Positions 16,148 through 24,173 of a stretch of 64,000 nucleotides of DNA are shown here, in pieces. A program made the translations under genes and the position numbers. Position 1 is the first letter of the stretch; the number at the start of each line of letters is the position of its first letter. Under the pieces are notes generated by a model that did not search any database, had not been told where the DNA came from, and saw nothing but the letters and a program-made list of their open reading frames with translations. Location of the stretch: assembly GCA_021325135.1 (NCBI GenBank), contig JAJPHT010000051.1, forward strand, positions 1 through 64,000. Direction: 5' to 3'. This stretch comes from Pseudomonadota bacterium. GTDB taxonomy: Archaea > Thermoplasmatota > SW-10-69-26 > JACQPN01 > JAJPHT01.

Positions 16148-16858
16148 ATGTATTGCAGAAGCGCTTTCAACCCGGATAGTGTGCCCGCCCCCGTGGGCCC
16201 TGCTCGCTCCAAGCCGCTCCGGCAAGGAAGCGGCGTGGTGGCACTCGTGCGCCCGAGGATCAAGCGCATCGTCAGGGAAATCTACGAACTTCGAATCACC
16301 TTGGGGGGTATCGACCCGCCCGTGTGGCGGTTGGTTCACGTGCCGGCCGACGCCACGCTCCATCAACTCCACGATCTCATCCAAGCGATCATGCCCTGGA
16401 ACGGCGCGCACCTCTACGAGTTCTGGGCCCGCGACCAACGCATTGGCCTGCCCGACGAGGAAGCCGAGGACAACGAGGACGTCTTGGACTCGCGAGAAGT
16501 CCGACTCCTCGACTTGGGCCTGCGCCGAAGATCTTGGTTCATCTACGTCTGGGACTTCGGGGATGATTGGCGTCACACGATCCAGCTCGTAAACCGATTC
16601 CCGGCCGAGTCGGACGCCACCTACCCGTATTGCGTGGACGGGGGACGAGCTGCTCCACCCGACGACTGCGGAGGCCCAAGCGGCTACTTGCACATGCTCT
16701 CGGCCCTTCGCGACCCCGCGCATGCGGAACACGAGAGTTGGAAAACGTGGGTCGGGGACTCGTTCGATCCCGAAGCCTTCGACGTGGACATCGCGAACCA
16801 TGATCTTCGAGTCCTTTCTCGGTCCTGGCGAGGGCCACAGCGGAAAAGCCCTCGTTGA
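16148..16858 (+). CDS. pRiA4b ORF-3-like protein
   Basis: It matches the plasmid pRiA4b ORF-3-like family: YELRITLGGIDPPVWRLVHV (about residues 40-59), an HDLIQAIMPW helix, a WFIYVWDFGDDWRHTIQL segment, then a Cys/Gly/Pro loop with PPDDCGGPSGY and a final W...FDPEAFD. The family is frequent on plasmids and mobile elements; its function is unproven. The start could be ATG 16148 or a later GTG near 16236, just before the conserved domain. The first ~30 residues look dispensable. Confidence 0.8.
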   Translation: MYCRSAFNPDSVPAPVGPARSKPLRQGSGVVALVRPRIKRIVREIYELRITLGGIDPPVWRLVHVPADATLHQLHDLIQAIMPWNGAHLYEFWARDQRIGLPDEEAEDNEDVLDSREVRLLDLGLRRRSWFIYVWDFGDDWRHTIQLVNRFPAESDATYPYCVDGGRAAPPDDCGGPSGYLHMLSALRDPAHAEHESWKTWVGDSFDPEAFDVDIANHDLRVLSRSWRGPQRKSPR

Positions 16859-16997
16859 ACCTTGATGCATCGAAGTCGCTCCATCAGGGGGCCGTTCCTA
16901 CTATGCCGGCAGGGCGGTGTCCACCAAGGCCGTCGAGCCAAACTGAGTGTGGATGGTTCCACCAAAGGTCGATGCACGTGCTCTACGCTCCACGCCC

Positions 16998-17849
16998 GTG
17001 AGACTCCTCCTCCGCGCTCTGATCCTTCTCGCCCTGCTTTCTCCCCTCCTCATGCCCTCCTTGGGAGAGGCGCAAGGCGTCCCGTCCAATCTCGACCCCA
17101 CGCAGGGGCCCCTCATGACCCGCGCGACAGGAGCCTACCCCGCCTTGGACCCCATCGTGATCCCACCCGCATCCCAAGGCGGCTTCACGGTGTTCATTCT
17201 CCTGGCCAGCAACAAGGGAACGGCGGACTTCTCGGGCGATCTTCATGCCCAAATCCCCGAGTTCGGCATCGACGTGCGCGTGCCCTTCCCCATCCCATTG
17301 GGCAGCGTTGAGTTCGAGGTCGTCCCGGTCGACGTGCCCATGGATGCGCCGGATCTTGTGCACGTGCGCCTCGCGTTCGACGAGAACGGCACCGAGGTCG
17401 GGCACGGCGAGGAGCGGACGTTCCAAGTCGTCCCCGCCAACACGGACCCCTGCCAAGGCGCCGTCGGCATCGTGAGAAGCTCGGGAGCCAAGGCGGCCCT
17501 CGTGGGCGACGCCGCGCGATACGCCTACGTCGCCTGTAACGGTTCAAACACCACGCAGACGTTCGACGTCTCCTTCCACGACGCAACCACCCAGCGACCC
17601 CTCTGGACTCACGAGGAGGCCATCGCCTTCTTCGCCAACGCCACGAACGGCGCCATCGTGACTGACACGGTCGATCCCTACCATTTCACGCTCCCGCCCC
17701 ACGGGATTGAGTCATTCCTGTTCTCGATTGACGACGCGCCCCCGCCCAGCCAAATCAAGCCAATCGCAGAGCTTCGGATTAACAACGGGACGCCGAGTCA
17801 ACAATCAGGACTTGACCCGGTCACATTCGCTCCTCCCGCGTTCGGTTGA
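16998..17849 (+). CDS. secreted protein of unknown function (283 aa)
   Basis: A classical signal peptide starts at GTG 16998 (LLLRALILLALLSPLLMPSL, cleavage near GEAQG). The rest has no membrane segment and resembles two beta-sandwich domains, rich in Val, Asp, Thr and Asn with several N-x-S/T sites. The C-terminus has no anchor, so the product is probably released or held by other surface proteins. With the partial gene at 3-380 it is one of two exported proteins in this region. Confidence 0.6.
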   Translation: MRLLLRALILLALLSPLLMPSLGEAQGVPSNLDPTQGPLMTRATGAYPALDPIVIPPASQGGFTVFILLASNKGTADFSGDLHAQIPEFGIDVRVPFPIPLGSVEFEVVPVDVPMDAPDLVHVRLAFDENGTEVGHGEERTFQVVPANTDPCQGAVGIVRSSGAKAALVGDAARYAYVACNGSNTTQTFDVSFHDATTQRPLWTHEEAIAFFANATNGAIVTDTVDPYHFTLPPHGIESFLFSIDDAPPPSQIKPIAELRINNGTPSQQSGLDPVTFAPPAFG

Positions 17850-18149
17850 ATCGGGACGTGTCCGTCCCCGAGGCAAGCTCCCAATTGTTGACGCGACCCG
17901 CGACCCCAGCGGGTAGCTGGGCCCGTGGCTGTGTTTCGTCGGACCCGACCGCCTCTGCATGAAGGATTGGAGGGTTGCCGCGCGGCTTTGGGGAAGCTTC
18001 TCTCGCGGCAACCCGTAACGCCCGCGCTTTCGCGGCGCGGGCCATGGGGCAAAGAATGCAGCATGCTTAACCGCCCCATCACGAGCCGTGATGAATTGCA
18101 AACCAACCTCCAAAGAATGGGCCGCCGGCGGCCCATCCCACGATGCTCC
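17850..18149. other. intergenic region without a recognised gene
   Basis: About 300 bases between the secreted-protein stop and the GNAT fragment. I see no convincing coding frame. It contains imperfect inverted repeats (for example GGTTGCCGCG near 17,972 against CGCGGCAACC near 18,006) that could act as a transcription terminator. Confidence 0.4.
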
Positions 18150-18440
18150 TCAGGGGAGTTCGATTCTCATGATGTTTGACCCGCTCACGGGTTGGAAGCC
18201 GCACTTGGCGTAGAATGCTCGCTGGCGTTCAAGGTCAGCGGCATAGCCGCCCGGTTCCACGAGAACCACGGCAGGGCCTTGCCGCCGGATGGCTTCCAGG
18301 AGCCGCTTGACCATGCGCTCCCCAAGGCCTCGGCCTCGCTGGGCCGGATCGCGGACGACGACCCGAGTGACGTACCACTCCAAGCCCACGCGCGAGGCCT
18401 GAGCCGTCGCGATCGGAACGCCGGGACGACCGAGATGAAC
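18150..18440 (-). pseudogene. GNAT acetyltransferase remnant (N-terminus lost)
   Basis: The minus strand encodes the core of a GNAT fold: TRVVVRDPAQRGRGLG (acetyl-CoA-binding loop R/Q-x2-G-x-G/A), VVLVEPGGY and the final AFYAKCGFQPVSG strand-helix. The frame looks coding from about 18440 (HLGRPGVPIATAQASR), but there is no ATG/TTG start there; the first possible start is GTG 18389, inside the fold. Other frames upstream show no good continuation. It is therefore probably a truncated or frameshifted acetyltransferase. Confidence 0.5.
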
Positions 18441-18686
18441 TGAGGATGCTCCATGACTGCCAACTCGGGGCTGGCTTCTCCCGCGGCCTCAGTCGGCGCG
18501 GATCCATCGATCACGACGCTTCACCCAAAACGAGAATCATAAACGTTCCCAGAAGAATCCCAAGAAGAGTGGGGTGCTCGACCCACGAACGCCCCTGCTT
18601 TCCCATGGCTCTGCGAAGGGACTACTTTCGTCCCGCCCACCAGAACCTTTGCTTCGTCTAAATGACTATTCCGGGGCAATTCGGAT

Positions 18687-19604
18687 GTGGTGGCCGTGGA
18701 CGCGCGGTCGAGTGTTGCCCAACTTCTCGCGCAAGGGGAGCAGTTGGAGCGGGACGTCGCCGGCTTGATGAAGCCGCGGGACCGGAAGGTGGTGGGGCAG
18801 TTCGGCCGTGCCGCGGCCCGTGAACTGAGCTTGCCACCCCTCGCGCAAACCGTTTCGGGACTCTTTTTTGACGGCAAGCTCAAGGAGCGACAGGCCGAAC
18901 TCGAGGCTCGCTGCAACGCGCTCTACACCCAAGCTCGTTCCGTCTTGGGGCAGGTCTCGGTCTACAAGCCATCGATCAAGATCGGCGGCAACAGCGCTGA
19001 GCTCGTACGTCAACTCGCCAAGGCGAACGATGGCGTCAAGCTCCTAACTCGAATCCGGAACCTGAATCGCGTGCTGCGCCGCCTTTCTGAGGCGGATCTC
19101 GTCTACAACGCCCACATCCCGGCGCGGATCAAGGAGGAGCAAATCCGAACGTGGCACGAGGAACGCGAACGTCGGGCATTGCGCTACGTGGACCTCTCCG
19201 ACTTGCCACCCGGCTTCGTCTCGATCAAGTTCCCCAACCGCGAAGCCCTCCTGAGCCGATTGGGCGGATACCCCGCCGTGCGGGAGATCATGGAGGGCGC
19301 CATCCACGCCGCCTCCGGGGATGCCCCTGATGGCCGCCAACAAGCGCTCGGCTCCTGCCGACGCGCTTTGGAAGCCCTGGGGCGCGAACTGACGGGAAAA
19401 GGCGACTGGCGCGAGATTGTCCTCCGCGTCGCCGACCCCGACGTTGGCGCCTTGCTACGCAAGCTCTACTCACTCCTTAGCGCAAAGGGCGCCCACGGAG
19501 GCAAACGCGCCTCCGAAGCGGATGTCGAACTAGGCATGCAACAGACCTTCGGAGCTCTCTTCTGGATGATCGAACACCGCACCAGCTTGGGGAGCAGAAG
19601 ATAG
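18687..19604 (+). CDS. helical protein, possible Abi/HEPN-like defence component (305 aa)
   Basis: Mostly helical. The C-terminal ~90 residues (RRALEALGRELTG..., LSAKGAHGG, then ASEADVELGMQQTFGALFW) resemble the helical C-terminal domains of abortive-infection proteins, in which a Gly-His motif precedes a long hydrophobic helix; this is a weak similarity. The start is GTG 18687, about 30 bases after an AT-rich TAAATGACTATT that could be a TATA box. It begins a run of genes with defence-like features up to 23013. Confidence 0.45.
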   Translation: MVAVDARSSVAQLLAQGEQLERDVAGLMKPRDRKVVGQFGRAAARELSLPPLAQTVSGLFFDGKLKERQAELEARCNALYTQARSVLGQVSVYKPSIKIGGNSAELVRQLAKANDGVKLLTRIRNLNRVLRRLSEADLVYNAHIPARIKEEQIRTWHEERERRALRYVDLSDLPPGFVSIKFPNREALLSRLGGYPAVREIMEGAIHAASGDAPDGRQQALGSCRRALEALGRELTGKGDWREIVLRVADPDVGALLRKLYSLLSAKGAHGGKRASEADVELGMQQTFGALFWMIEHRTSLGSRR

Positions 19605-19637
19605 GTTCCCAGCACGCGTCGCATGGGATGACCACCA

Positions 19638-19646
19638 TCCAAGCCC
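19638..19646 (+). promoter_or_regulatory. recurring motif, partial copy 10 (CCAAGCCCC)
   Basis: Only the 3' half (ATCCAAGCCCC) is kept, about 14 bases before the ATG at 19661. An in-frame ATG also exists upstream at 19628, so this copy is uncertain. Confidence 0.3.
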
Positions 19647-19660
19647 CTCAAAATGAGTCA

Positions 19661-20965
19661 ATGACCCGAGCCTGGAACGGCGGTTCCTTCATCAGGGTCT
19701 TGCGGGTTTCGGCGGGCATGTCATCCACAAGTCCTCGGTTGTGGGTCGTGACGATCCGTGCGACGTCCTCGATTCGGCTCAAGGACGATACCATCCTCTA
19801 CGTGCAGGCGGGCCCCGATTCGTCGCTGCCCGTCCGCGGCGTACGCTTGCGGAACTGGCGTAGCGAGGGTCAGGATGGAGCGATGGGACTCTTGGCCCAG
19901 GCCGCGGGCGAGTATGCCAGTGCCGAGGCCGCCGTCGCCACGCTGGCCAATCTGGCCTCGCCCTACCTTCAATTGGCGGCCATCGCGGCCAACGCGACGA
20001 TCAGCGAACCATTCGAGGTGATGGCCTCCGCCCCACCTCGAATGCCGACTGACACAGGCACCTTCGTCGTGGAGCGCCCCATCCAGCCCCAGTGGTCGCC
20101 GTGGGTAAGGCGGGAGCTTGACGCGAACGCCCTCAAGGAGTTCAGCCAAGCCGTCGAAGCCCACCCCCGCAAGGACCGGCTCCACCGAGCGATGGCCCAC
20201 TACAGCCTCGCCCTGGACAAGCTCGATCCAGGGAACTGGATCATGGCCGCGGAGCACCTCTACATGGCCGTGGAAAACCTCGGCCGCGTCGTCCACCAAC
20301 GCCTGCTCCAAGCCGGCGGGCTACCCGACACGGGCGAAAGCAAACACAAGCTCGCCATCGCCCACGGCTTCCAACCCGCGAACGAGAAGGACCGCTCCCA
20401 CCTCAATCGGTATGACGCCTGGGTCCGTGAAACTCACGTCTTTGGTGGCGACCGCGACTGCTACAAGAAGCTCCTCGACGCCAGCGACAAGCTCGAACAC
20501 GGCCTCTCCGGTTTCGATGAAATCCGCGGCCACGCCGACCAGGCCACCCTGAAAGCCTACGGCTACGTACGGCGCGCCATCCTCCGCGAGGCTGGCGTCC
20601 CCAAATCCTCGGAACTCTTCGCCAAGCGCCTGGACCTCCCCCTGGGACCGCTGCGGCCGATCATGGTTCTCGAAGGCACGTACACCGACACCTCGACGAC
20701 GCCCGAGCCCAACCCAGACCCTATCCAGGAGCCTTGGCCCATCTTCGATGGGCTCCAGCTCGCCGTGGAGATCGACCAAGTGACAGACGGTAAGGAGGAT
20801 GCGCGCCACGTCCAGCTCAAAGTGAACGGAGACGGCAGCCCCTTGAGCCCGGCGCAGACCGTCCACAGCCTCAAGCACACGCTCCTCTACCAGCATCCTG
20901 AAAAGGGAACGGTCACGATCCCAGTGTCGCCCACCGAAATCACCGTCCATGAACGTGCGCCGTGA
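19661..20965 (+). CDS. HEPN-like/helical hypothetical protein (434 aa)
   Basis: The middle (about residues 175-290) is a helical region with HYSLALDKLDPGNWIMAAEH, the kind of Asn-Trp helix pair seen in HEPN-type and ApeA-like proteins; this is inference. The N-terminal part is beta-rich (DDTILYVQAGPDSSLPVRGV) and the C-terminal ~90 residues are strands separated by a Pro-rich linker. It follows the Abi-like gene by about 56 bases on the same strand. ATG 19628 is an alternative start. Confidence 0.5.
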   Translation: MTRAWNGGSFIRVLRVSAGMSSTSPRLWVVTIRATSSIRLKDDTILYVQAGPDSSLPVRGVRLRNWRSEGQDGAMGLLAQAAGEYASAEAAVATLANLASPYLQLAAIAANATISEPFEVMASAPPRMPTDTGTFVVERPIQPQWSPWVRRELDANALKEFSQAVEAHPRKDRLHRAMAHYSLALDKLDPGNWIMAAEHLYMAVENLGRVVHQRLLQAGGLPDTGESKHKLAIAHGFQPANEKDRSHLNRYDAWVRETHVFGGDRDCYKKLLDASDKLEHGLSGFDEIRGHADQATLKAYGYVRRAILREAGVPKSSELFAKRLDLPLGPLRPIMVLEGTYTDTSTTPEPNPDPIQEPWPIFDGLQLAVEIDQVTDGKEDARHVQLKVNGDGSPLSPAQTVHSLKHTLLYQHPEKGTVTIPVSPTEITVHERAP

Positions 20966-20982
20966 AGCGTTCCAGCCGCGGG

Positions 20983-21792
20983 TTATCTCGGCTTGGGGCT
21001 TTCTGTGGGGTCGAGCTGCATTGTGGAGACGCTGAGGAAGCGGCCCTGGGGCGGCGTCCAGACGGCGCGGACCCACTCCGGAACATCCGCGTGGCGGCCC
21101 GCAAGGCTCGCGCGCGCTTGTCGGCCGGCAGCGTAGGCGACGAAGTCGGCCACTTCGACGCCAGGCTCGGCGAGCTTGCTGGGCGAGAAGAACTTCTCGG
21201 TCGGGATGGGGTGCAGCCCAGTATCGTTCTGGATGGCGAAGTGATAGGTTCCAAAGACGCGGCTGTATCTGGCGCGCAGCCGGTCGGTGGCCTCGAAGAT
21301 CATGAACGCGCGGGCGTACGATGTCGTGGGAATCGCCTCGGCGATCTTTGGCATGAGCGCCAGCGCGAAGGAGGCCATGAGCTCGTCGTTCCCGCGCAAG
21401 TCGCTTGAGGCCTCGACAAGCTGCTGGCCTGGATGCGTTGTGGCGTGGGTGAAGCCGCGGCCAACGCGGTTGAAATCACTGTGCAGGAAGAAGTCACGGA
21501 TCGGGTCGAGGAGATCGCGTGGGGCGCCGTTGAGGTCCTTGGCGTGCAGGTGCGTGTCAGCCCTGCCGAAGTGTTCCTCCTTCATGCGGCGCCACGGCCC
21601 ACGGATGAGAGCGAGGTAGTTGGCCACGGTGGTGACGACCGCGCCCATGCAGAAAACGGGCGATCCATCGCCAGAGGCCGTGGGAACCTCGTGGCCGCTC
21701 TCGTCGAGGAAGACCACGACATCAGAAGGGTCTGGTTGGACGGATTCCTGCCCGATGTTCAGGGTCCAAGTCCAACCTCCCGAAGCAGGCAC
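20983..21792 (-). CDS. DUF3800-family protein
   Basis: It has the DUF3800 signature: a first strand ending VVVFLDESG (about residues 24-32, acidic pair on a strand), GADTHLHAKDL-type central sequence, and a final VEVADFVAYAAGRQAR helix with Asp. The fold is considered RNase H-like, and members are common in phage-defence loci and mobile elements. Start GTG 21792 lies about 25 bases from the TATA box at 21815, which fits a leaderless transcript and places the start after the longer open frame seen upstream. It converges with the gene ending at 20965. Confidence 0.75.
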   Translation of the reverse strand: MPASGGWTWTLNIGQESVQPDPSDVVVFLDESGHEVPTASGDGSPVFCMGAVVTTVANYLALIRGPWRRMKEEHFGRADTHLHAKDLNGAPRDLLDPIRDFFLHSDFNRVGRGFTHATTHPGQQLVEASSDLRGNDELMASFALALMPKIAEAIPTTSYARAFMIFEATDRLRARYSRVFGTYHFAIQNDTGLHPIPTEKFFSPSKLAEPGVEVADFVAYAAGRQARASLAGRHADVPEWVRAVWTPPQGRFLSVSTMQLDPTESPKPR

Positions 21793-21814
21793 ACGACGCG
21801 ACAGAATCGCCGGG

Positions 21815-21824
21815 CTATATATGG
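21815..21824. promoter_or_regulatory. shared divergent TATA box
   Basis: CTATATATGG reads as a TATA box on both strands. It lies about 25-30 bases before the DUF3800 start (minus) and about 50 bases before the DUF4917 start (plus), so one symmetric box may serve both genes. Confidence 0.55.
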
Positions 21825-21870
21825 CCTCGTTAGTGCGGGATCGTGGCGAGTCCTGAGGGGGCCTGAATCT

Positions 21871-23013
21871 GTGGCGGTCCACGTCCTCGACTACCTCAAA
21901 GAAGTCCTGCCCACAGGGCCCAAGGCCCCGTGGCCCACGGAAGGGGGACGCATTCTCCTCTTGGGGAACGGCTTCAGCATCGACCGCGACTCGGCGTTCC
22001 ACTACGACTCACTCTGGAACGTTGCCAGCGCAGCCGGCGCCCTTTCTCCCCGCGCGAAGGACTTGGCGGCCAAGCTGGGCACGACGAACTTCGAGACGGT
22101 CCTCGCCGCGCTCGAAACCCAACGCGGCCGCGACAAAGACATCGACGAGGACATCCAAGGCGTCCGGCTGGCTCTCATCACCGCGCTCAAGAAAATCCAC
22201 CTGGAACCCCATGTCGCTTTCAGTGAGCACGAGATCGCCTCGTGCGCCTTCTTCCTGGGCCAATTCAAGGAAGTCTTCACCACCAACTACGATCTCCTCC
22301 TCTACTGGATCTCCAACAAGAAGCACAAGCTCCTGGGCACCGGCGAGGAAGGCGCCTTGATCCAGTTGTTCAAGGACGGCTTCTGCCTCGAGGGGCAAGT
22401 CCCTGACGCTCTCGCCTTCGCACGCAGCGTCATGCTCCACCCCAAGGAGGGCACGCCCCAGCGCGGCTTCCACTTCCTGCATGGCGCCCTGCATCTGCTC
22501 CAGCAGGACGGTGTGGCGTGGAAGCGTCGCGTCCGCACCGCCGAATTGATGGGCCACAAGTTCAAGCTCGACTACCTGCGCCGCGACATCGTCGCGGCCA
22601 TCGAGAGGGGTCACCTGCCCCTCTTCGTCTCGGAGGGCGACAGCCAACGCAAGCTGGGACGCATCCGCGCCAACAATTACCTCCGCTTCTGCTACGACCG
22701 GCTCCAAAAAGGCGTCACTGGTGATCTTGTGACGTTCGGCTTCTCCTTCTCCGCGCAGGACGATCACATCCTCGAAGCCATCGCCAGAAACGCAGCCATC
22801 CGGCGCATCTTCGTGGGCGCCCGTCTCTACGAAGCTCAACCCAAGGAGGACCTGGTCAAACGCGTCGAACACCTGCGCGCCCGGCGCGAGGCCATCGCGA
22901 CCACGGCGCTGCTCCCGTACGAGCCGCTCGATGTCCTTTACTATGACGCGAGCACCGCATGCCCGTGGAACTCGCCTCTGGGGAAGGGCGATCACCCGCA
23001 TTGGAAGAAGTAG
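21871..23013 (+). CDS. DUF4917-family protein (SIR2-like defence candidate)
   Basis: The N-terminus has LLLGNGFSIDRDSAFHYDSL (about residues 30-49), the hallmark of DUF4917 and related SIR2-like proteins, with VFTTNYDLLLYW near residue 135 and later FHFLHGALHLL and FGFSFSAQDDHIL. These motifs form a Rossmann-type NAD(+)-binding pattern, and such proteins are often found in anti-phage islands where they deplete NAD. The NADase role is inference. Start GTG 21871 is preceded by GAGGGGG. It is divergent from the DUF3800 gene. Confidence 0.7.
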   Translation: MAVHVLDYLKEVLPTGPKAPWPTEGGRILLLGNGFSIDRDSAFHYDSLWNVASAAGALSPRAKDLAAKLGTTNFETVLAALETQRGRDKDIDEDIQGVRLALITALKKIHLEPHVAFSEHEIASCAFFLGQFKEVFTTNYDLLLYWISNKKHKLLGTGEEGALIQLFKDGFCLEGQVPDALAFARSVMLHPKEGTPQRGFHFLHGALHLLQQDGVAWKRRVRTAELMGHKFKLDYLRRDIVAAIERGHLPLFVSEGDSQRKLGRIRANNYLRFCYDRLQKGVTGDLVTFGFSFSAQDDHILEAIARNAAIRRIFVGARLYEAQPKEDLVKRVEHLRARREAIATTALLPYEPLDVLYYDASTACPWNSPLGKGDHPHWKK

Positions 23014-23117
23014 TCGCTCGCGGGAATCATACGTTTCCTTCCGCAGGATGGGCCTCCGGTTGCACGGTGCCCATCAAGCCCTTCTCCGCGACGCATCGAA
23101 GGTGGGACCGACTGCGT

Positions 23118-23324
23118 TCACGGGCTCGCAAGTTCGTGCTTTGCCCGCCGGGGGTCATGGATGGCACGCACGACGTCCATCAGGCGCAGCCACTTGCCGC
23201 AAGAGGGGCAGGCCGTGCCGCCAGCGCGGGTCACGCTAATGAGGTGAACGCCGTGCGAGGCGGCGCAGATGGGGCAAACGAAAGGCACGAGCACGATGGC
23301 CTTGGACTCCGGAATACGACCCAC
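23118..23324 (-). CDS. small zinc-ribbon protein (68 aa)
   Basis: The minus-strand frame from GTG 23324 encodes two CxxC pairs (CPIC near residue 17 and CPSC near residue 39) around a strand-rich segment (HGVHLISVTRAGGTA), a textbook zinc ribbon. The C-terminal part is helical and basic. The 250 bases that follow (23325-23575) show no convincing gene. Confidence 0.5.
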   Translation of the reverse strand: MGRIPESKAIVLVPFVCPICAASHGVHLISVTRAGGTACPSCGKWLRLMDVVRAIHDPRRAKHELASP

Positions 23325-23575
23325 CCCCGTGGGGGCCTAACAAGCAAGAACTTGGTCATAAACGCTCTTGCGCCCATGCCGCCCAGGGCAGGCCAGCCCG
23401 CCAGTCCCTCTCTCAGGATGGCTCGTAGAAACCGTACCTAATCCGGCTGGCCGAACGCCTGGCGCAACGCGACCCATATGAACCCGACGCGGGTTTCATG
23501 CGAACTTCTAAGGCCCGGCTCGCCCACGGTTGCTCCGAGGGCACCCCGCGCGCCCTCCAGTCCCTGAACAAAGCC

Positions 23576-24148
23576 ATGCATCCAAGGGACTCCCATGCAA
23601 ACCGACAACCACGCCAAGTCTGCCTCCAGCACGCTGGAGGCGATGATCTGAACTTCTGGCCCCTCGCGTGGGCCAGCCTCCTGCTGGCTCTCACCCTCAA
23701 GTTCCGGCTCGTGCAACGCCTCACCGCGTCGATCCGCCGAGCACCTGCCCAAAGCCCTGCACCCACGTCACCCATGGATCCTATTCCTGAGCCCCTGCCG
23801 CACGCCAATGACCTAATCATCGTCCCCCTCCGCACAGCTTCCCCCTCGCTCCTGGAGCGCATGGAAGCCGCCGGCGAAGTCGCCCTCGCCGATCACAAAG
23901 CCCGCATGGCCCGCCTTGACGCGCTCTGTCTCGCCGTCGCGGACGCCCACGAAGAACGCGACGCGATCCTCCGCCTCGTCCCCGAAACGCAAGAGTGCCC
24001 CGCGTGGCCGCCTGCAGAGGCCCTCGCCGATATGTTCCGCGAGACTCCCGCTGTGGAGCTCCTACGTCGCCTCCCCATGGACCTCGACCTCCGCCCCGAC
24101 GACCATCGCCCCCTGAGCGCGTGGCAGGAGAGAGCCACATGGAACTAG
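23576..24148 (+). CDS. hypothetical protein upstream of parB-like gene (190 or 124 aa)
   Basis: The frame starts at ATG 23576 immediately after a motif-like CTGAACAAAGCC, but a second motif-like CTGCCCAAAGCCC lies 16 bases before the in-frame ATG 23774, which by the spacing rule may be the true start (124 residues). The longer form adds a membrane-like segment (FWPLAWASLLLALTLKF). The common C-terminal part is helical, acidic and Pro-rich. It ends 25 bases before the ParB-domain gene and is likely co-transcribed with it. No family recognised. Confidence 0.45.
   Translation: MHPRDSHANRQPRQVCLQHAGGDDLNFWPLAWASLLLALTLKFRLVQRLTASIRRAPAQSPAPTSPMDPIPEPLPHANDLIIVPLRTASPSLLERMEAAGEVALADHKARMARLDALCLAVADAHEERDAILRLVPETQECPAWPPAEALADMFRETPAVELLRRLPMDLDLRPDDHRPLSAWQERATWN
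23744..23757 (+). promoter_or_regulatory. recurring motif, variant copy 11 (CTGCCCAAAGCCC)
   Basis: The variant CTGCCCAAAGCCC precedes ATG 23774 by 16 bases. It lies inside the longer version of the gene, so it supports the shorter start. A second variant (CTGAACAAAGCC, 23564-23575) directly abuts ATG 23576. Confidence 0.3.
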
Positions 24149-24173
24149 CCAACCCACCCCCGCGCGAGGTCCC

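Noticed and set aside
18150-18175. A tRNA T-loop-like GTTCGATTC
   Set aside because: It is the coding end of the GNAT remnant; there is no acceptor, D- or anticodon-arm around it.
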